Shown here: piece by piece, positions 37,552 through 49,545 of the stretch
Layout of the letters: each line of letters opens with the position of its first letter
How positions within the stretch are numbered: the first letter of the stretch is position 1
NCBI RefSeq assembly: GCF_040529045.1
Contig: NZ_CP131914.1
Span: 2,836,501 to 2,900,500, forward strand
DNA length: 64,000 nucleotides
DNA from: Xanthomonas indica
GTDB lineage: Bacteria; Pseudomonadota; Gammaproteobacteria; Xanthomonadales; Xanthomonadaceae
Direction: 5' to 3'
Made by a program: the position numbers and the translations under genes
The notes under the pieces: generated by a model
The model's database searches: none
Seen by the model: the letters and a program-made list of their open reading frames with translations, nothing else
What the model was told of the DNA's origin: nothing

Positions 37552-37575
37552 TACAATTGATAACCATTCTTATCG
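37552..37575 (+). promoter_or_regulatory. feo promoter with Fur-box-like operator
   Basis: TACAAT at 37552-37557 is a plausible -10 box. Overlapping the predicted start site is TTGATAACCATTCTTATC (37557-37574), whose GATAA-N6-TTATC symmetry resembles a Fur box. Iron-Fur repression of feoAB is well known in proteobacteria, so the reading fits the context. Confidence 0.65.
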
Positions 37576-37587
37576 ACGGATCGTGCT

Positions 37588-37839
37588 GTGACGTTGTCCG
37601 ACATGCCGTTGCGCAGCAGCGCCCTGGTGGAATCCGTGCACGACCGCCAGCCCAACGACGCCATTGCGCGGCGTCTGCGCGAGCTGGGTTTCGTCGCCGG
37701 CGAGCAGGTGCAGGTGCTGACCAGTGGGCCGATCGGCGGCGAACCGCTGCTGGTGCAGGTGGGCTATACGCGCTTCGCGCTGCGCCGCAGCGAGGCGGCG
37801 CGGGTGCAGGTCAGCGCGCTGGACGAGGTGCGCCCGTGA
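37588..37839 (+). CDS. feoA: ferrous iron transport protein A
   Basis: An 83-aa cytoplasmic SH3-like protein that supports FeoB. The segment RRLRELGFVAGEQVQVL and the closing beta strands VQVGYTRFALRRSEA fit FeoA. The start is GTG 37588; an ATG at 37603 would shorten it by five residues. It ends in a GTGA overlap with feoB. Confidence 0.88.
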   Translation: MTLSDMPLRSSALVESVHDRQPNDAIARRLRELGFVAGEQVQVLTSGPIGGEPLLVQVGYTRFALRRSEAARVQVSALDEVRP

Positions 37840-39695
37840 GCGCGGTGGCCGCGCCGCTGCGCCTGGCCCTGGTCGGCAACCCGAACTGCGGCAAGACCGC
37901 ACTGTTCAACCAGTTGACAGGCAGCAAGCAGAAGGTCGCCAATTACGCCGGCGTCACTGTCGAGCGCAAGGAGGGCCGTTTCCGCGCGCCGTCCGGGCGC
38001 GAGTTCGCGGTGCTGGACCTGCCGGGCGCCTACAGCCTGCAGCCGGCCAGCCTGGACGAGGCGATCACCCGCGACCTGTGCCGCGGCTTTTACCCGGGCG
38101 AGCCGGCGCCGGACGTGCTGGTCTGCGTGGTCGACGCCACCAACCTGCGCTTGCACCTGCGCTTCGCGCTGGAGCTGCGCGAACTGGGCAAGCCGATGCT
38201 GGTGGCCCTGAACATGGTCGACGCGGCGCAGCGCCGCGGCATCCAGATCGACCGCCAGGCGCTGGAGCAGGCGCTGGGCGTGCCGGTGATCGAGACCGTG
38301 GCGGTGCGCCGCAACGGCGCGCGTGCCCTGGTCGAGCGGCTGGACACGCTGGCGCCGGCACTGCCGCCGGCGGTGGCGCCGGCCGAGGGGCAGGGCGACT
38401 ACCACCAGCAGGTGCGCGCGATCCTGGCGGCGGCGGTGTCGATGCCGACGCGGACCTCGCGGGTAGACGATGCGCTGGACCGCTGGCTGCTGCATCCGGT
38501 GGCCGGCCTGCTGACCCTGGCGGTGGTGATGTTCCTGATCTTCCAGGCGGTCTATGCCTGGGCCGCGCCGCTGATGGACCTGATCGACGGCGGCACCAAG
38601 GCACTGGGTGCCTGGGTCGGCGCGACCCTGCCGCAGGGGCCGCTGAGCAGCCTGCTGGTGGACGGCATCATCGCCGGTCTCGGCGGCGTGGTGATCTTCC
38701 TGCCGCAGATCCTGATCCTGTTCGCCTTCATCCTGGCGCTGGAGGAGTCCGGCTACCTGCCGCGCGCGGCGTTCCTGCTCGACCGCATGATGGCCGCCGC
38801 CGGCCTGTCCGGGCGCTCGTTCATCCCGCTGCTGTCCAGCTTCGCCTGCGCCGTGCCCGGGATCATGTCCACCCGCAGCATCCAGGACCCGCGCGACCGC
38901 CTGGCGACCATCCTGGTGGCGCCGCTGATGACCTGTTCGGCGCGCCTGCCGGTGTACGCCCTGCTGATCGGCGCGTTCATCCCGCAGCGGCAGGTGTGGG
39001 GCGTGTTCAACCAGCAGGGCCTGGTGCTGTTCGGCCTGTACTTCGCCGCCATCGCCAGTGCGCTGCTGGTGTCGTGGACGATGAAGAAGTGGCGCCGCGA
39101 CAAGGGCGAGCATCCGCTGCTGCTGGAGCTGCCGTCCTACCGCGTGCCGCACCTGCGCGACCTGGCGCTGGGCCTGTGGGAGCGCGCGGCGATCTTCCTC
39201 AAGCGCGTCGGCGGCATCATCCTGGCGTTGACCATCCTGCTGTGGTTCCTGTTGTCGTTCCCGGCGCCGCCGGCCGACGCCACCCTGCCGGCGATCGACT
39301 ACAGCTTCGCCGGCCGCATCGGCCACGCCATGACCACGGTGTTTTCGCCGCTGGGCTTCAACTGGCAGATCTGCATCGCGCTGATCCCCGGCCTGGCCGC
39401 GCGCGAGGTGGCGGTGTCGTCGCTGGCGACGGTGTACGCGCTGTCGGCGGCCGACGACGATGCCGCCGCGCAGGCGCTGTCGCCGCTGATCCACGACGGC
39501 TGGTCGCTGGCCACCGCGCTGTCGCTGCTGGTCTGGTACATCTACGCACCGATGTGCATTTCCACCCTGGCCACGATCAAGCGCGAGACCAATTCGTGGA
39601 AGCAGATGAGCTTCGCTGCGTTCTACCTGTTCGCGCTGGCGTACCTGGCCTCGCTGGTCACCTACCAGGTCGCGGTGGCGCTGGGAGCCGGCTGA
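37836..39695 (+). CDS. feoB: ferrous iron transport protein B
   Basis: A 619-aa inner-membrane Fe(II) transporter. The N-terminal G domain has the P-loop GNPNCGKTALFNQLTGSKQ, switch region NYAGVTVERKEG, G3 DLPGAYSL and G4 LNMVD. About eight to ten membrane segments follow from residue 215, with the Gate motifs LPRAAFLLDRMM and FACAVPGIMSTR carrying the conserved Cys. It is smaller than E. coli FeoB (773 aa), like other short FeoB proteins. The GTG start overlaps feoA. Confidence 0.95.
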   Translation: MSAVAAPLRLALVGNPNCGKTALFNQLTGSKQKVANYAGVTVERKEGRFRAPSGREFAVLDLPGAYSLQPASLDEAITRDLCRGFYPGEPAPDVLVCVVDATNLRLHLRFALELRELGKPMLVALNMVDAAQRRGIQIDRQALEQALGVPVIETVAVRRNGARALVERLDTLAPALPPAVAPAEGQGDYHQQVRAILAAAVSMPTRTSRVDDALDRWLLHPVAGLLTLAVVMFLIFQAVYAWAAPLMDLIDGGTKALGAWVGATLPQGPLSSLLVDGIIAGLGGVVIFLPQILILFAFILALEESGYLPRAAFLLDRMMAAAGLSGRSFIPLLSSFACAVPGIMSTRSIQDPRDRLATILVAPLMTCSARLPVYALLIGAFIPQRQVWGVFNQQGLVLFGLYFAAIASALLVSWTMKKWRRDKGEHPLLLELPSYRVPHLRDLALGLWERAAIFLKRVGGIILALTILLWFLLSFPAPPADATLPAIDYSFAGRIGHAMTTVFSPLGFNWQICIALIPGLAAREVAVSSLATVYALSAADDDAAAQALSPLIHDGWSLATALSLLVWYIYAPMCISTLATIKRETNSWKQMSFAAFYLFALAYLASLVTYQVAVALGAG

Positions 39696-39696
39696 A

Positions 39697-39951
39697 ATGA
39701 GCACCTCGCTGCTGCTGCAGTACCTGGTGATCGCGCTGGCGGTACTGGTCAGCGCCTGGGTGGTACTGAAGAAGCAATTCCCGGGCACCGCGCGCAAGCT
39801 GCGCGGCGCACTCGCGCTACGCCTGCTCAAGCCCGGCCGGGCGGCCTGGCTGCAGGCGCTGGGGCGGCGCATCGCACCGCCGGCCAGCGCCGGCGCTGGC
39901 GCCTGCGGCGGCTGCGACAGCTGCGGGCCGACGCCGCCGCGGCGGCACTGA
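39697..39951 (+). CDS. FeoB-associated Cys-rich membrane protein
   Basis: An 84-aa protein with one N-terminal membrane helix (LLLQYLVIALAVLVSAWVV) and a C-terminal ACGGCDSCG cluster that could bind metal. Such small Cys-rich proteins (DUF6587-like) often follow feoB and take the place of FeoC. It begins one base after the feoB stop codon. Function is inferred from position and cysteines. Confidence 0.75.
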   Translation: MSTSLLLQYLVIALAVLVSAWVVLKKQFPGTARKLRGALALRLLKPGRAAWLQALGRRIAPPASAGAGACGGCDSCGPTPPRRH

Positions 39952-40030
39952 GCCGCGCCACGCGTTCCCGGCCCGCGCCTGCTTGTGCGCCGCACATGCG
40001 CGTGGCGAGGGCGGCGACTATCCTATGCCG

Positions 40031-41233
40031 ATGACCAATCCATTCCCGTTCTCCCGCCGTGCGCAGGCGCTGACCAGTTCGGCGATCCGCGAAATCCTCA
40101 AGGTCACCGAACGCCCGGAAGTGATCTCCTTTGCCGGCGGCCTGCCGTCGCCGGATACCTTCCCGGTCGCGCGCATGCGCGAGGCCTGCGACAAGGTGCT
40201 GCGCGATGCGCCGCAGGCGGCGCTGCAGTACGGCCCGACCGAGGGCTATCTGTTGCTGCGCGAATGGGTGGCGGCACGGCTGAGCCGCGACGGCGCCAGC
40301 ATCCGACCCAGCCAGGTGCTGATCACCACCGGGTCGCAGCAGGGCCTGGACCTGCTCGGCAAGGTGTTCATCGACGAAGGCAGCAAGGTGCTGGTGGAAA
40401 CGCCCAGCTATCTCGGCGCGCTGCAGGCGTTCTCGCTGTTCCAGCCGGCGTTCGCGGCAATGCAGTCGGACGACGACGGCGTGGTGGTGGACGCGCTGGA
40501 CGATGCGCAACTGGCCGGCGCGCGCTTCATGTACGTGCTGCCGAACTTCCAGAATCCGACCGGGCGGCGCCTGCCGCTGCACCGGCGCCAGGCGCTGGTG
40601 GCGCGTGCGGCCGAGGCCGGCGTGCCGATCGTCGAGGACGATCCCTACGGCGAGCTGTGCTACAGCGGCGACACGCTGCCGAGCCTGCTGTCGATGAACC
40701 CGGACGGCGCCATCTACATGGGCTCGTTCTCCAAGGTTTTCGCGCCCGGCCTGCGCCTGGGCTACGTGGTCGCGCCGGAAGCGGTGCACGCCAAGCTGGT
40801 GCAGGCCAAGCAGGCCGCCGACCTGCACACCCCGTCGTTCAGCCAGCGCATCGTCTACGAGGCGGTGCAGGACGGCTTTTTGGATGCACACATCCCTGGC
40901 ATCCGTGCGCTGTACGCCAGCCGCTGCGAGCAGATGCTCGCCGCCCTGGGCAAGTATTTCCCCGCGCAGGTGCGCTGGAATCGCCCGGCCGGCGGCATGT
41001 TCATCTGGGTCGAGCTGCCGGTGGGCATGGACGGCGGCGCGCTGCTGAGCAAGGCGATCGAGCGCAATGTGGCCTTCGTGCCGGGTGCGCCGTTCTTCGC
41101 GGTCGCGCCGCAGCGCAATACCCTGCGGCTCTCGTTCGTGACGGTGCCGGCCGAACGCATCGAGATGGGTGTGCGCATCCTCGGCGCGCTGTTGCAGGAC
41201 GAGGTCGCCGCGCACCTGCGCGCGACGGCCTGA
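40031..41233 (+). CDS. class I/II PLP-dependent aminotransferase
   Basis: A 400-aa fold-type I aminotransferase close to 2-aminoadipate/multisubstrate (LysN/KAT-like) enzymes. Visible are ISFAGGLPSPDTFPV, the nucleotide-like ITTGSQQGLDLL, and VLPNFQNPTGRRL with the catalytic Asn. EDDPYGEL carries the Asp, and the PLP Lys lies in MGSFSKVFAPGLRLGY. ATG 40025 is an alternative start. TATCCT just upstream (40019-40024) would put transcription start at about 40031, implying a leaderless mRNA. The amino-acid substrate is not certain. Confidence 0.85.
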   Translation: MTNPFPFSRRAQALTSSAIREILKVTERPEVISFAGGLPSPDTFPVARMREACDKVLRDAPQAALQYGPTEGYLLLREWVAARLSRDGASIRPSQVLITTGSQQGLDLLGKVFIDEGSKVLVETPSYLGALQAFSLFQPAFAAMQSDDDGVVVDALDDAQLAGARFMYVLPNFQNPTGRRLPLHRRQALVARAAEAGVPIVEDDPYGELCYSGDTLPSLLSMNPDGAIYMGSFSKVFAPGLRLGYVVAPEAVHAKLVQAKQAADLHTPSFSQRIVYEAVQDGFLDAHIPGIRALYASRCEQMLAALGKYFPAQVRWNRPAGGMFIWVELPVGMDGGALLSKAIERNVAFVPGAPFFAVAPQRNTLRLSFVTVPAERIEMGVRILGALLQDEVAAHLRATA

Positions 41234-41252
41234 GTCCGGCGTCGTGCCGTCC

Positions 41253-41966
41253 ATGACACCCTCCGGTTCCGCCGTGGCAGCGTGGACCATCGATGCGGTC
41301 CTGGTCGGCCGCGCCCAGGCGTTCACCCGCCCGGGCAGCCGCAGCGCGATCGACAAGCGACCGCAGGCCGGGCGCCTGCGCATCGGGCTGGAGGGGCTGG
41401 AACTGGACGAGCAGGGCGACCGCCGTGTGCATGGCGGCCCCGACAAGGCCTTGCACCATTATCCGCGCGACCATTACCCGGCCTGGCGCGAGGAACTGGG
41501 CGTGCATGCCTTGCTGGACGCGCCGGGCGCGTTCGGCGAAAACCTCAGCAGTTGCGGCGTGACCGAAGCTGACCTGTGCCTGGGCGACCGGCTGCGCCTG
41601 GGCACGGCCGTGGTCGAGGTGTCGCAGTCGCGGCAGCCGTGCTGGAAGCTGTCCGACCGTTTCGGCGTGGCCGCGCTGGCGCGGCGCGTGCAGGACAGCG
41701 GCCGTACCGGCTGGTACTACCGGGTGCTGCAGCCCGGCGAGGTCGCCGCCGGCGACAGGTTGGCGCTGCTGGAGCGTCCGTATCCGCAGTGGTCGTTGGC
41801 ACGCCTGGTCGGCCTGCTGTACCGGCGCGAGATCGACCCGGCGCAACTGCAGGAGGTGCTGGCGCTGCCACTGGTGCCGAACTGGCGCACCTTGTTCGAG
41901 CGGCGCCTGGCGCAGCGCGCGGTGGAGGATTGGGACAAGCGCTTGCTGGGGCAGGCGCCGGAGTAG
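41253..41966 (+). CDS. MOSC-domain protein (YiiM-like)
   Basis: A 237-aa protein with the MOSC fold of molybdenum-cofactor sulfurase C-terminal domains. GDRRVHGGPDKALHHYP, GAFGENLSSCG and SQSRQPCWKLSDRFG, with its putative active-site Cys, match YiiM, which is linked to detoxifying N-hydroxylated bases using Moco. It is 19 bp downstream of the aminotransferase gene and likely co-transcribed. Confidence 0.85.
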   Translation: MTPSGSAVAAWTIDAVLVGRAQAFTRPGSRSAIDKRPQAGRLRIGLEGLELDEQGDRRVHGGPDKALHHYPRDHYPAWREELGVHALLDAPGAFGENLSSCGVTEADLCLGDRLRLGTAVVEVSQSRQPCWKLSDRFGVAALARRVQDSGRTGWYYRVLQPGEVAAGDRLALLERPYPQWSLARLVGLLYRREIDPAQLQEVLALPLVPNWRTLFERRLAQRAVEDWDKRLLGQAPE

Positions 41967-42263
41967 GGCAGCAAGGCGCCGCCATTCCTATGTCTGTCGT
42001 CGTGTGTGGCGTGATTGGATGGCACCGCGTCGGGGCTGAAGCCCCTCCCACCCACTTTCCGGCAAGCGACGCCGTTGATGGTCTGTAGGAGCGGCTTCAG
42101 CCGCGACGAACGAAGCGCGGCGCTCGCCGGCACCGAGCACTGTCCACGCGGGCACGCTTCACCTCTTTCATCGACGACCCGGGGACGCTTCGGCGCCCGC
42201 CGCCTGCCATCCACGGCACACGCCCTCTGTCGCACCCGCGCGCAAACCGCTAGCCTTGTGCCG
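41967..42263. repeat. intergenic stretch with two REP-like palindromes and dapB promoter
   Basis: No gene is visible. It contains GTCGGGGCTGAAGCCCCTCC (42029-42048) and GTAGGAGCGGCTTCAGCCGC (42085-42104). TAGCCT at 42251-42256 lies eight bases before the dapB ATG and could be the -10 box of a leaderless transcript. Confidence 0.7.
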
Positions 42264-42980
42264 ATGACGACTTCTCCGTTGCGTGTGTTGATCCATGGTG
42301 CGTCCGGCCGCATGGGCCAGGCGTTGTTGCGGCTGGCCGCGCAGGACCCGGCGCTGCAGGTGGTGGCCGCGGTGGTCCGCCGCGCGCCGGCGCAGCGGGT
42401 GATCGATGGTGTGCCGTACTTCGCCGCGGCCGAACTGGGCGGCGTGCCGGCCTTCGACGTGGCGATCGACTTCAGCCTGCCGCAGGGCTTCGACCCGGTG
42501 CTGGCCTTGTGCACGGCGCGCGGTGCGGCGCTGGTGTCCGGCACCACCGGGCTGGAGGACGCGCAGCGGCAGGCGCTGGCCGCCGCCGCCGAGCGCATTC
42601 CGTTGATCTGGGCATCGAACTTCAGCCTGGGCGTGGCGGTGCTGCACGATCTGGTCGAGCGCGCCGCCGCGGCGCTGCCGGGCTGGGATTGCGACATCGT
42701 CGAATCCCACCACGTGCACAAGCAGGACGCCCCCTCCGGCACCGCGCTGACACTTGGCGACGCGGCCGCCCAGGGCGGCGCCACCCCGCGCTACGCCAGC
42801 CTGCGCGCCGGCGACATCGTCGGCGAGCATCTGGTGCAGTTCGCCGGGCTCGGCGAGCGGGTCGAGCTGGTGCACCGCGCCAGCAACCGCGACATCTTCG
42901 CCCGCGGCGCGCTGCACGCCGCCGCGCGCCTGCCGGGGCGTGCGCCCGGGGCCTACCGGCTGCGCGACCTGCTCGGCTGA
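42264..42980 (+). CDS. dapB: 4-hydroxy-tetrahydrodipicolinate reductase
   Basis: A 238-aa NAD(P)H-dependent enzyme of lysine and diaminopimelate synthesis. The cofactor motif is LIHGASGRMGQALLRLA. The catalytic segment VESHHVHKQDAPSGTAL (His-His, Lys, and the DAPSGT substrate loop) is diagnostic. It is slightly short against E. coli (273 aa). It precedes carAB, as in many gammaproteobacteria. Confidence 0.95.
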   Translation: MTTSPLRVLIHGASGRMGQALLRLAAQDPALQVVAAVVRRAPAQRVIDGVPYFAAAELGGVPAFDVAIDFSLPQGFDPVLALCTARGAALVSGTTGLEDAQRQALAAAAERIPLIWASNFSLGVAVLHDLVERAAAALPGWDCDIVESHHVHKQDAPSGTALTLGDAAAQGGATPRYASLRAGDIVGEHLVQFAGLGERVELVHRASNRDIFARGALHAAARLPGRAPGAYRLRDLLG

Positions 42981-43025
42981 ACAGGCACTTCACCCAAACG
43001 GCTGGCGCGGACCGCCCCGCGCCGG

Positions 43026-43142
43026 TACAATTCTCGCTCGCCTGTTACCCATCGCCACGGACCCGGAGAAGCGCCGAGTTCGCGGTTTCTTGCAGCCTGC
43101 AAGTTGGTGGGGCAGGGTTCCTCTCTCCCCAAGGCGAACCCC
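43026..43142 (+). promoter_or_regulatory. carA promoter and structured leader
   Basis: TACAAT (43026-43031) is followed by a leader of about 105 bases. It holds a perfect palindrome CTTGCAG-C-CTGCAAG (43089-43103) and a GGGG...CCCC pairing (about 43110-43130) before AAGGCGA and the GTG start at 43143. A regulatory role for pyrimidine or arginine control is plausible but unproven. Confidence 0.4.
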
Positions 43143-44270
43143 GTGACTCAACCCGCAATCCTTGTCCTTGAAGACGGCACCGTGTTCGAGGGCGAATCCG
43201 TAGGCGCTGCCGGCCTGTCCGTCGGCGAAGTGGTGTTCAACACCGCCATGACCGGCTACCAGGAGATCCTCACCGATCCCTCCTACGCCCGCCAACTGGT
43301 CACGCTGACCTACCCGCACATCGGCAACACCGGCTGCACCGACCAGGACGACGAGGCCGCCCAGGTCTGGTCGGCCGGCCTGATCGTGCGCGACGTGCCG
43401 CGCCGCCCCAGCAACTGGCGCAACCAGGTGGCGCTGCCGGACTGGCTGATCCAGCGCGGCGTGGTCGCCATCGCCGGCATCGACACCCGCAAGCTGACCC
43501 GCATCCTGCGCGAGAAGGGCTCGCAGAACGGCGCGCTGATGGCCGGCGAGGTCAACGTGGACACCGCGCTGGAAGCGGCGCGCGCGTTCCCGGGGCTGAA
43601 GGGCATGGACCTGGCCAAGGTGGTGTCCACCGACAAGGCCTATCCCTGGCGCGACGGCCAGCTCGACCTGGACAGCAACGCGTTCGTGCAGGCCGAGCCC
43701 AGGTTCAAGGTCGTCGCCTACGACTACGGGGTCAAGCTCAACATCCTGCGCATGCTCGCCGAGCGCGGCTGCGAGGTGACCGTGGTGCCGGCGCAGACGC
43801 CGGTCGCCGAAGTACTGGCGATGAACCCGCACGGCGTGTTCCTGTCCAACGGTCCCGGCGATCCGGCGCCCTGCGACTACGCGATCGCCGCGATCCAGGA
43901 ACTGCTGGCGCGCAAGATCCCGACCTTCGGCATCTGCCTGGGCCACCAGTTGCTGGCGCTGGCCGCCGGTGCGCAGACCCTGAAGATGGGCCACGGCCAC
44001 CACGGCGCCAACCATCCGGTGCAGGACCTGGACAGCGGCCGGGTGATGATCACCTCGCAGAACCACGGCTTCGCGGTGGACGAGGCGACCTTGCCGGCCA
44101 ACGTGCGCGTCACCCATCGCTCGCTGTTCGATGGCAGCAACCAGGGCATCGCGCTCACCGACGCGCCGGCCTTCAGCTTCCAGGGCCATCCTGAAGCCTC
44201 GCCGGGTCCGCGCGACGTGGCGCCGCTGTTCGATCGCTTCACCGCGCTGATGGCGGCGGCTGGCGCATGA
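43143..44270 (+). CDS. carA: carbamoyl-phosphate synthase small subunit
   Basis: A 375-aa glutaminase subunit that feeds ammonia to CarB for arginine and pyrimidine synthesis. The N-terminal [14 protein letters not shown] and the [14 protein letters not shown] segment are typical. The amidotransferase triad lies in [12 protein letters not shown] (Cys) and [11 protein letters not shown] (His, Glu). The start is GTG 43143 with AAGGCGA upstream. It ends in an ATGA overlap with an unrelated small gene and is separated from carB by it. Confidence 0.96.
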   Translation: MTQPAILVLEDGTVFEGESVGAAGLSVGEVVFNTAMTGYQEILTDPSYARQLVTLTYPHIGNTGCTDQDDEAAQVWSAGLIVRDVPRRPSNWRNQVALPDWLIQRGVVAIAGIDTRKLTRILREKGSQNGALMAGEVNVDTALEAARAFPGLKGMDLAKVVSTDKAYPWRDGQLDLDSNAFVQAEPRFKVVAYDYGVKLNILRMLAERGCEVTVVPAQTPVAEVLAMNPHGVFLSNGPGDPAPCDYAIAAIQELLARKIPTFGICLGHQLLALAAGAQTLKMGHGHHGANHPVQDLDSGRVMITSQNHGFAVDEATLPANVRVTHRSLFDGSNQGIALTDAPAFSFQGHPEASPGPRDVAPLFDRFTALMAAAGA

Positions 44271-44836
44271 ACCTTCGCCAGCTGACGTTGGCGATTCTCC
44301 TCGCGTGCAGTGGAGCTGCAACGGCCTCCGACGTATCGGATGCGCAAGCGTCGCAACTTTTCCAGATCCTCGGATTGAAAGAGGCGGTGTCCATCTACGC
44401 CAAGGACTCGGTGGCATCAGCGCCGTTGTTCCAAAAACTCGGTTCAGATCAAAAAGGCTGCATTGCTGGGCTCGTGGGAGAGACGATCGCGCGGAATACC
44501 GTGGCGCAGTTGAAGACCCTCTTCCAGGATGACGACAAGGCAGAGCGCTGGATCCAGTTTTCCAAGACAGCTGCTGGTCAGCGCTACATGCAGTATGTGG
44601 CCGCGGCTGCAAAGGCCGTTTTTCTGAGCCGACCCGTGCCTGATCGCGCCGAATTGCTGCTTGGAATGAGCCCTGCTCAAGCGGCGCAGACGCAGGAGTT
44701 CATCGCTTCGCCTGCAGGCATGGTGTTCCGCGCGGCACCGCCGCTGACTCCCCCTGCCATGACGGAAGCGCAGCAGGCAGCGCTCGGGGATGAGCTGGTC
44801 AATCGTTGTCGATTGTCCGAATCCGATTTTTCCTGA
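44267..44836 (+). CDS. exported hypothetical protein within the car operon
   Basis: I do not recognise the family with confidence; it vaguely recalls DUF2059-type helical proteins. It is 189 aa with a signal peptide ([15 protein letters not shown]) and a mostly helical mature part. Its start overlaps the carA stop by ATGA, so it is translated with carA. The gene and the 62 bp after it are visibly lower in GC than neighbours (for example AAAACTCGGTTCAGATC), suggesting later insertion between carA and carB. A role in carbamoyl phosphate synthesis is unlikely. Confidence 0.7.
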   Translation: MNLRQLTLAILLACSGAATASDVSDAQASQLFQILGLKEAVSIYAKDSVASAPLFQKLGSDQKGCIAGLVGETIARNTVAQLKTLFQDDDKAERWIQFSKTAAGQRYMQYVAAAAKAVFLSRPVPDRAELLLGMSPAQAAQTQEFIASPAGMVFRAAPPLTPPAMTEAQQAALGDELVNRCRLSESDFS

Positions 44837-44898
44837 ACGACTCTAAACGTTAGACGCTCAGCCTCACATACGTCGAAAGTCCAGACTTCGAGAAAGAA

Positions 44899-48137
<3,239 letters not shown>

Positions 48138-48141
<4 letters not shown>

Positions 48142-48614
48142 GAGCCCCGATCACCATGCAAGGCGCGCAGCGGTTGCGCGAGGAACTGGATCACCTGAAG
48201 TCGGTCAAGCGTCCCGAGGTCATCACCGCGATCGCCGAGGCGCGTGCGCACGGCGATCTCAAGGAGAACGCCGAGTACCACGCCGCGCGCGAGCAGCAGG
48301 GCTTCATCGAAGGCCGCATCAAGCAGCTGGAGAGCGAGCTCTCGCACGCCGAGGTCATCGACGTCAGCAAGCTGGCGGTCGGCAGCAAGGTGGTGTTCGG
48401 CGCCACCGTGACCCTGGCCGACGTGGAGACCGACGAGGAGAAGCGTTACCAGCTGGTCGGCGACCTGGAGGCGGACATCAAGCAGGGCCTGATCGCGATT
48501 TCCTCGCCGTTGGCGCGTGCGCTGATCGGCAAGATGGAAGGCGACAGCGTCAGCATCGACGCCCCGGCCGGACGCCGCGAGTACGAGATCGTCAGCGTCG
48601 CCTACGTCGGCTGA
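48138..48614 (+). CDS. greA: transcription elongation factor GreA
   Basis: A 158-aa factor that rescues backtracked RNA polymerase. The N-terminal coiled coil holds the acidic tip [19 protein letters not shown]. The C-terminal FKBP-like domain shows [18 protein letters not shown] and [14 protein letters not shown]. The start GTG 48138 overlaps the carB stop and gives exactly the E. coli length. An ATG at 48156 would remove six residues. Confidence 0.95.
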
Positions 48615-48618
48615 TCCG

Positions 48619-49545
48619 ATGGCGGTCGCCACCTTGCTGTTGCCGGAGCGGGTCCGCCTGGCCGGCGCCGTGCTGGCCGGCGAGGTGGCGCGCGCGTTCG
48701 GCCGTGCCGACCGCACGCAGGCCGCGCCAGGTGGCGAGGCGCAGTTGCGCCGCCATTTCGCGCTGGCGGAGCAACCGCTGCCGGCCGCGGCGCTGACCCG
48801 GCAACTGGACGCCGGCGATGCCGGCGACGGCCTGTGGCTGCGCGCCGATCCGGCCTACGTTGTGCCGGACATGCAGGGCGCGCGGCTGATGGCGCATGGC
48901 GACATGCTGCCGCTCGACGCGGTCGACCTGGACGCGCTGCTGCCGGCGGTGCAGGCCTTGTTCGCCGAGAGCGGGTTGACCCTGGATGCGCCCGATCCGA
49001 CCCGTTGGTACCTGCGCCTGCCGGCCGACAGCGTGCTGCCGGTGTTCACGGCGCCAGCGCAGGTACTCGGCGCGGACCTGTTCGATCACCTGCCGCAGGG
49101 CGAGGACGCGCGCCGCTGGCGTGCGTTGCTGACCGAGGCGCAGATCGTGCTGCACCAGCATCCATGGAACCGCGAGCGCGTCGCCCGCGGCCAGCCGGCG
49201 ATCAATTCGCTGTGGTTCTGGGGCGGTGGCCGGCTGCCGGCGTCGGTCGGCACCGCGCATGCGCAGGTGCGCAGCCGCGATCCGCTGTTGCGTGCGCTGG
49301 CCCAGGCCGCCGGCATCGGGGTCGCCGAGGGCCAGGCGCCGCGGGTCGATGCGCTGGTCGACCTGCGCCAGCTGCGCGCGCCCGAGCAGTTCGTCGGCGA
49401 GGTGGTGCAGCCGCTGCTGCAGGCGCTGCGCGATGGCGAACTGCAGCAACTGCAGCTGGATTTCGAGGACGGCACCTGTTTCCGCATCGCCCACGCGCAA
49501 CGCTGGCGCCTGTGGCGGCGGCCGCTGTCGCGCCTGGACGCATGA
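48619..49545 (+). CDS. rpfE: RpfE-like protein (COG4255 type)
   Basis: A 308-aa soluble protein with the segment QPAINSLWFWGGGRLPA, characteristic of a proteobacterial family often labelled cofactor-independent phosphoglycerate mutase-like. No catalytic Ser or metal motif of that enzyme is obvious. In Xanthomonas the gene between greA and recJ is, as I recall, called rpfE, part of the pathogenicity-regulation cluster. The symbol is given from position and recall, and biochemical function is unknown. It overlaps recJ by ATGA. Confidence 0.7.
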   Translation: MAVATLLLPERVRLAGAVLAGEVARAFGRADRTQAAPGGEAQLRRHFALAEQPLPAAALTRQLDAGDAGDGLWLRADPAYVVPDMQGARLMAHGDMLPLDAVDLDALLPAVQALFAESGLTLDAPDPTRWYLRLPADSVLPVFTAPAQVLGADLFDHLPQGEDARRWRALLTEAQIVLHQHPWNRERVARGQPAINSLWFWGGGRLPASVGTAHAQVRSRDPLLRALAQAAGIGVAEGQAPRVDALVDLRQLRAPEQFVGEVVQPLLQALRDGELQQLQLDFEDGTCFRIAHAQRWRLWRRPLSRLDA

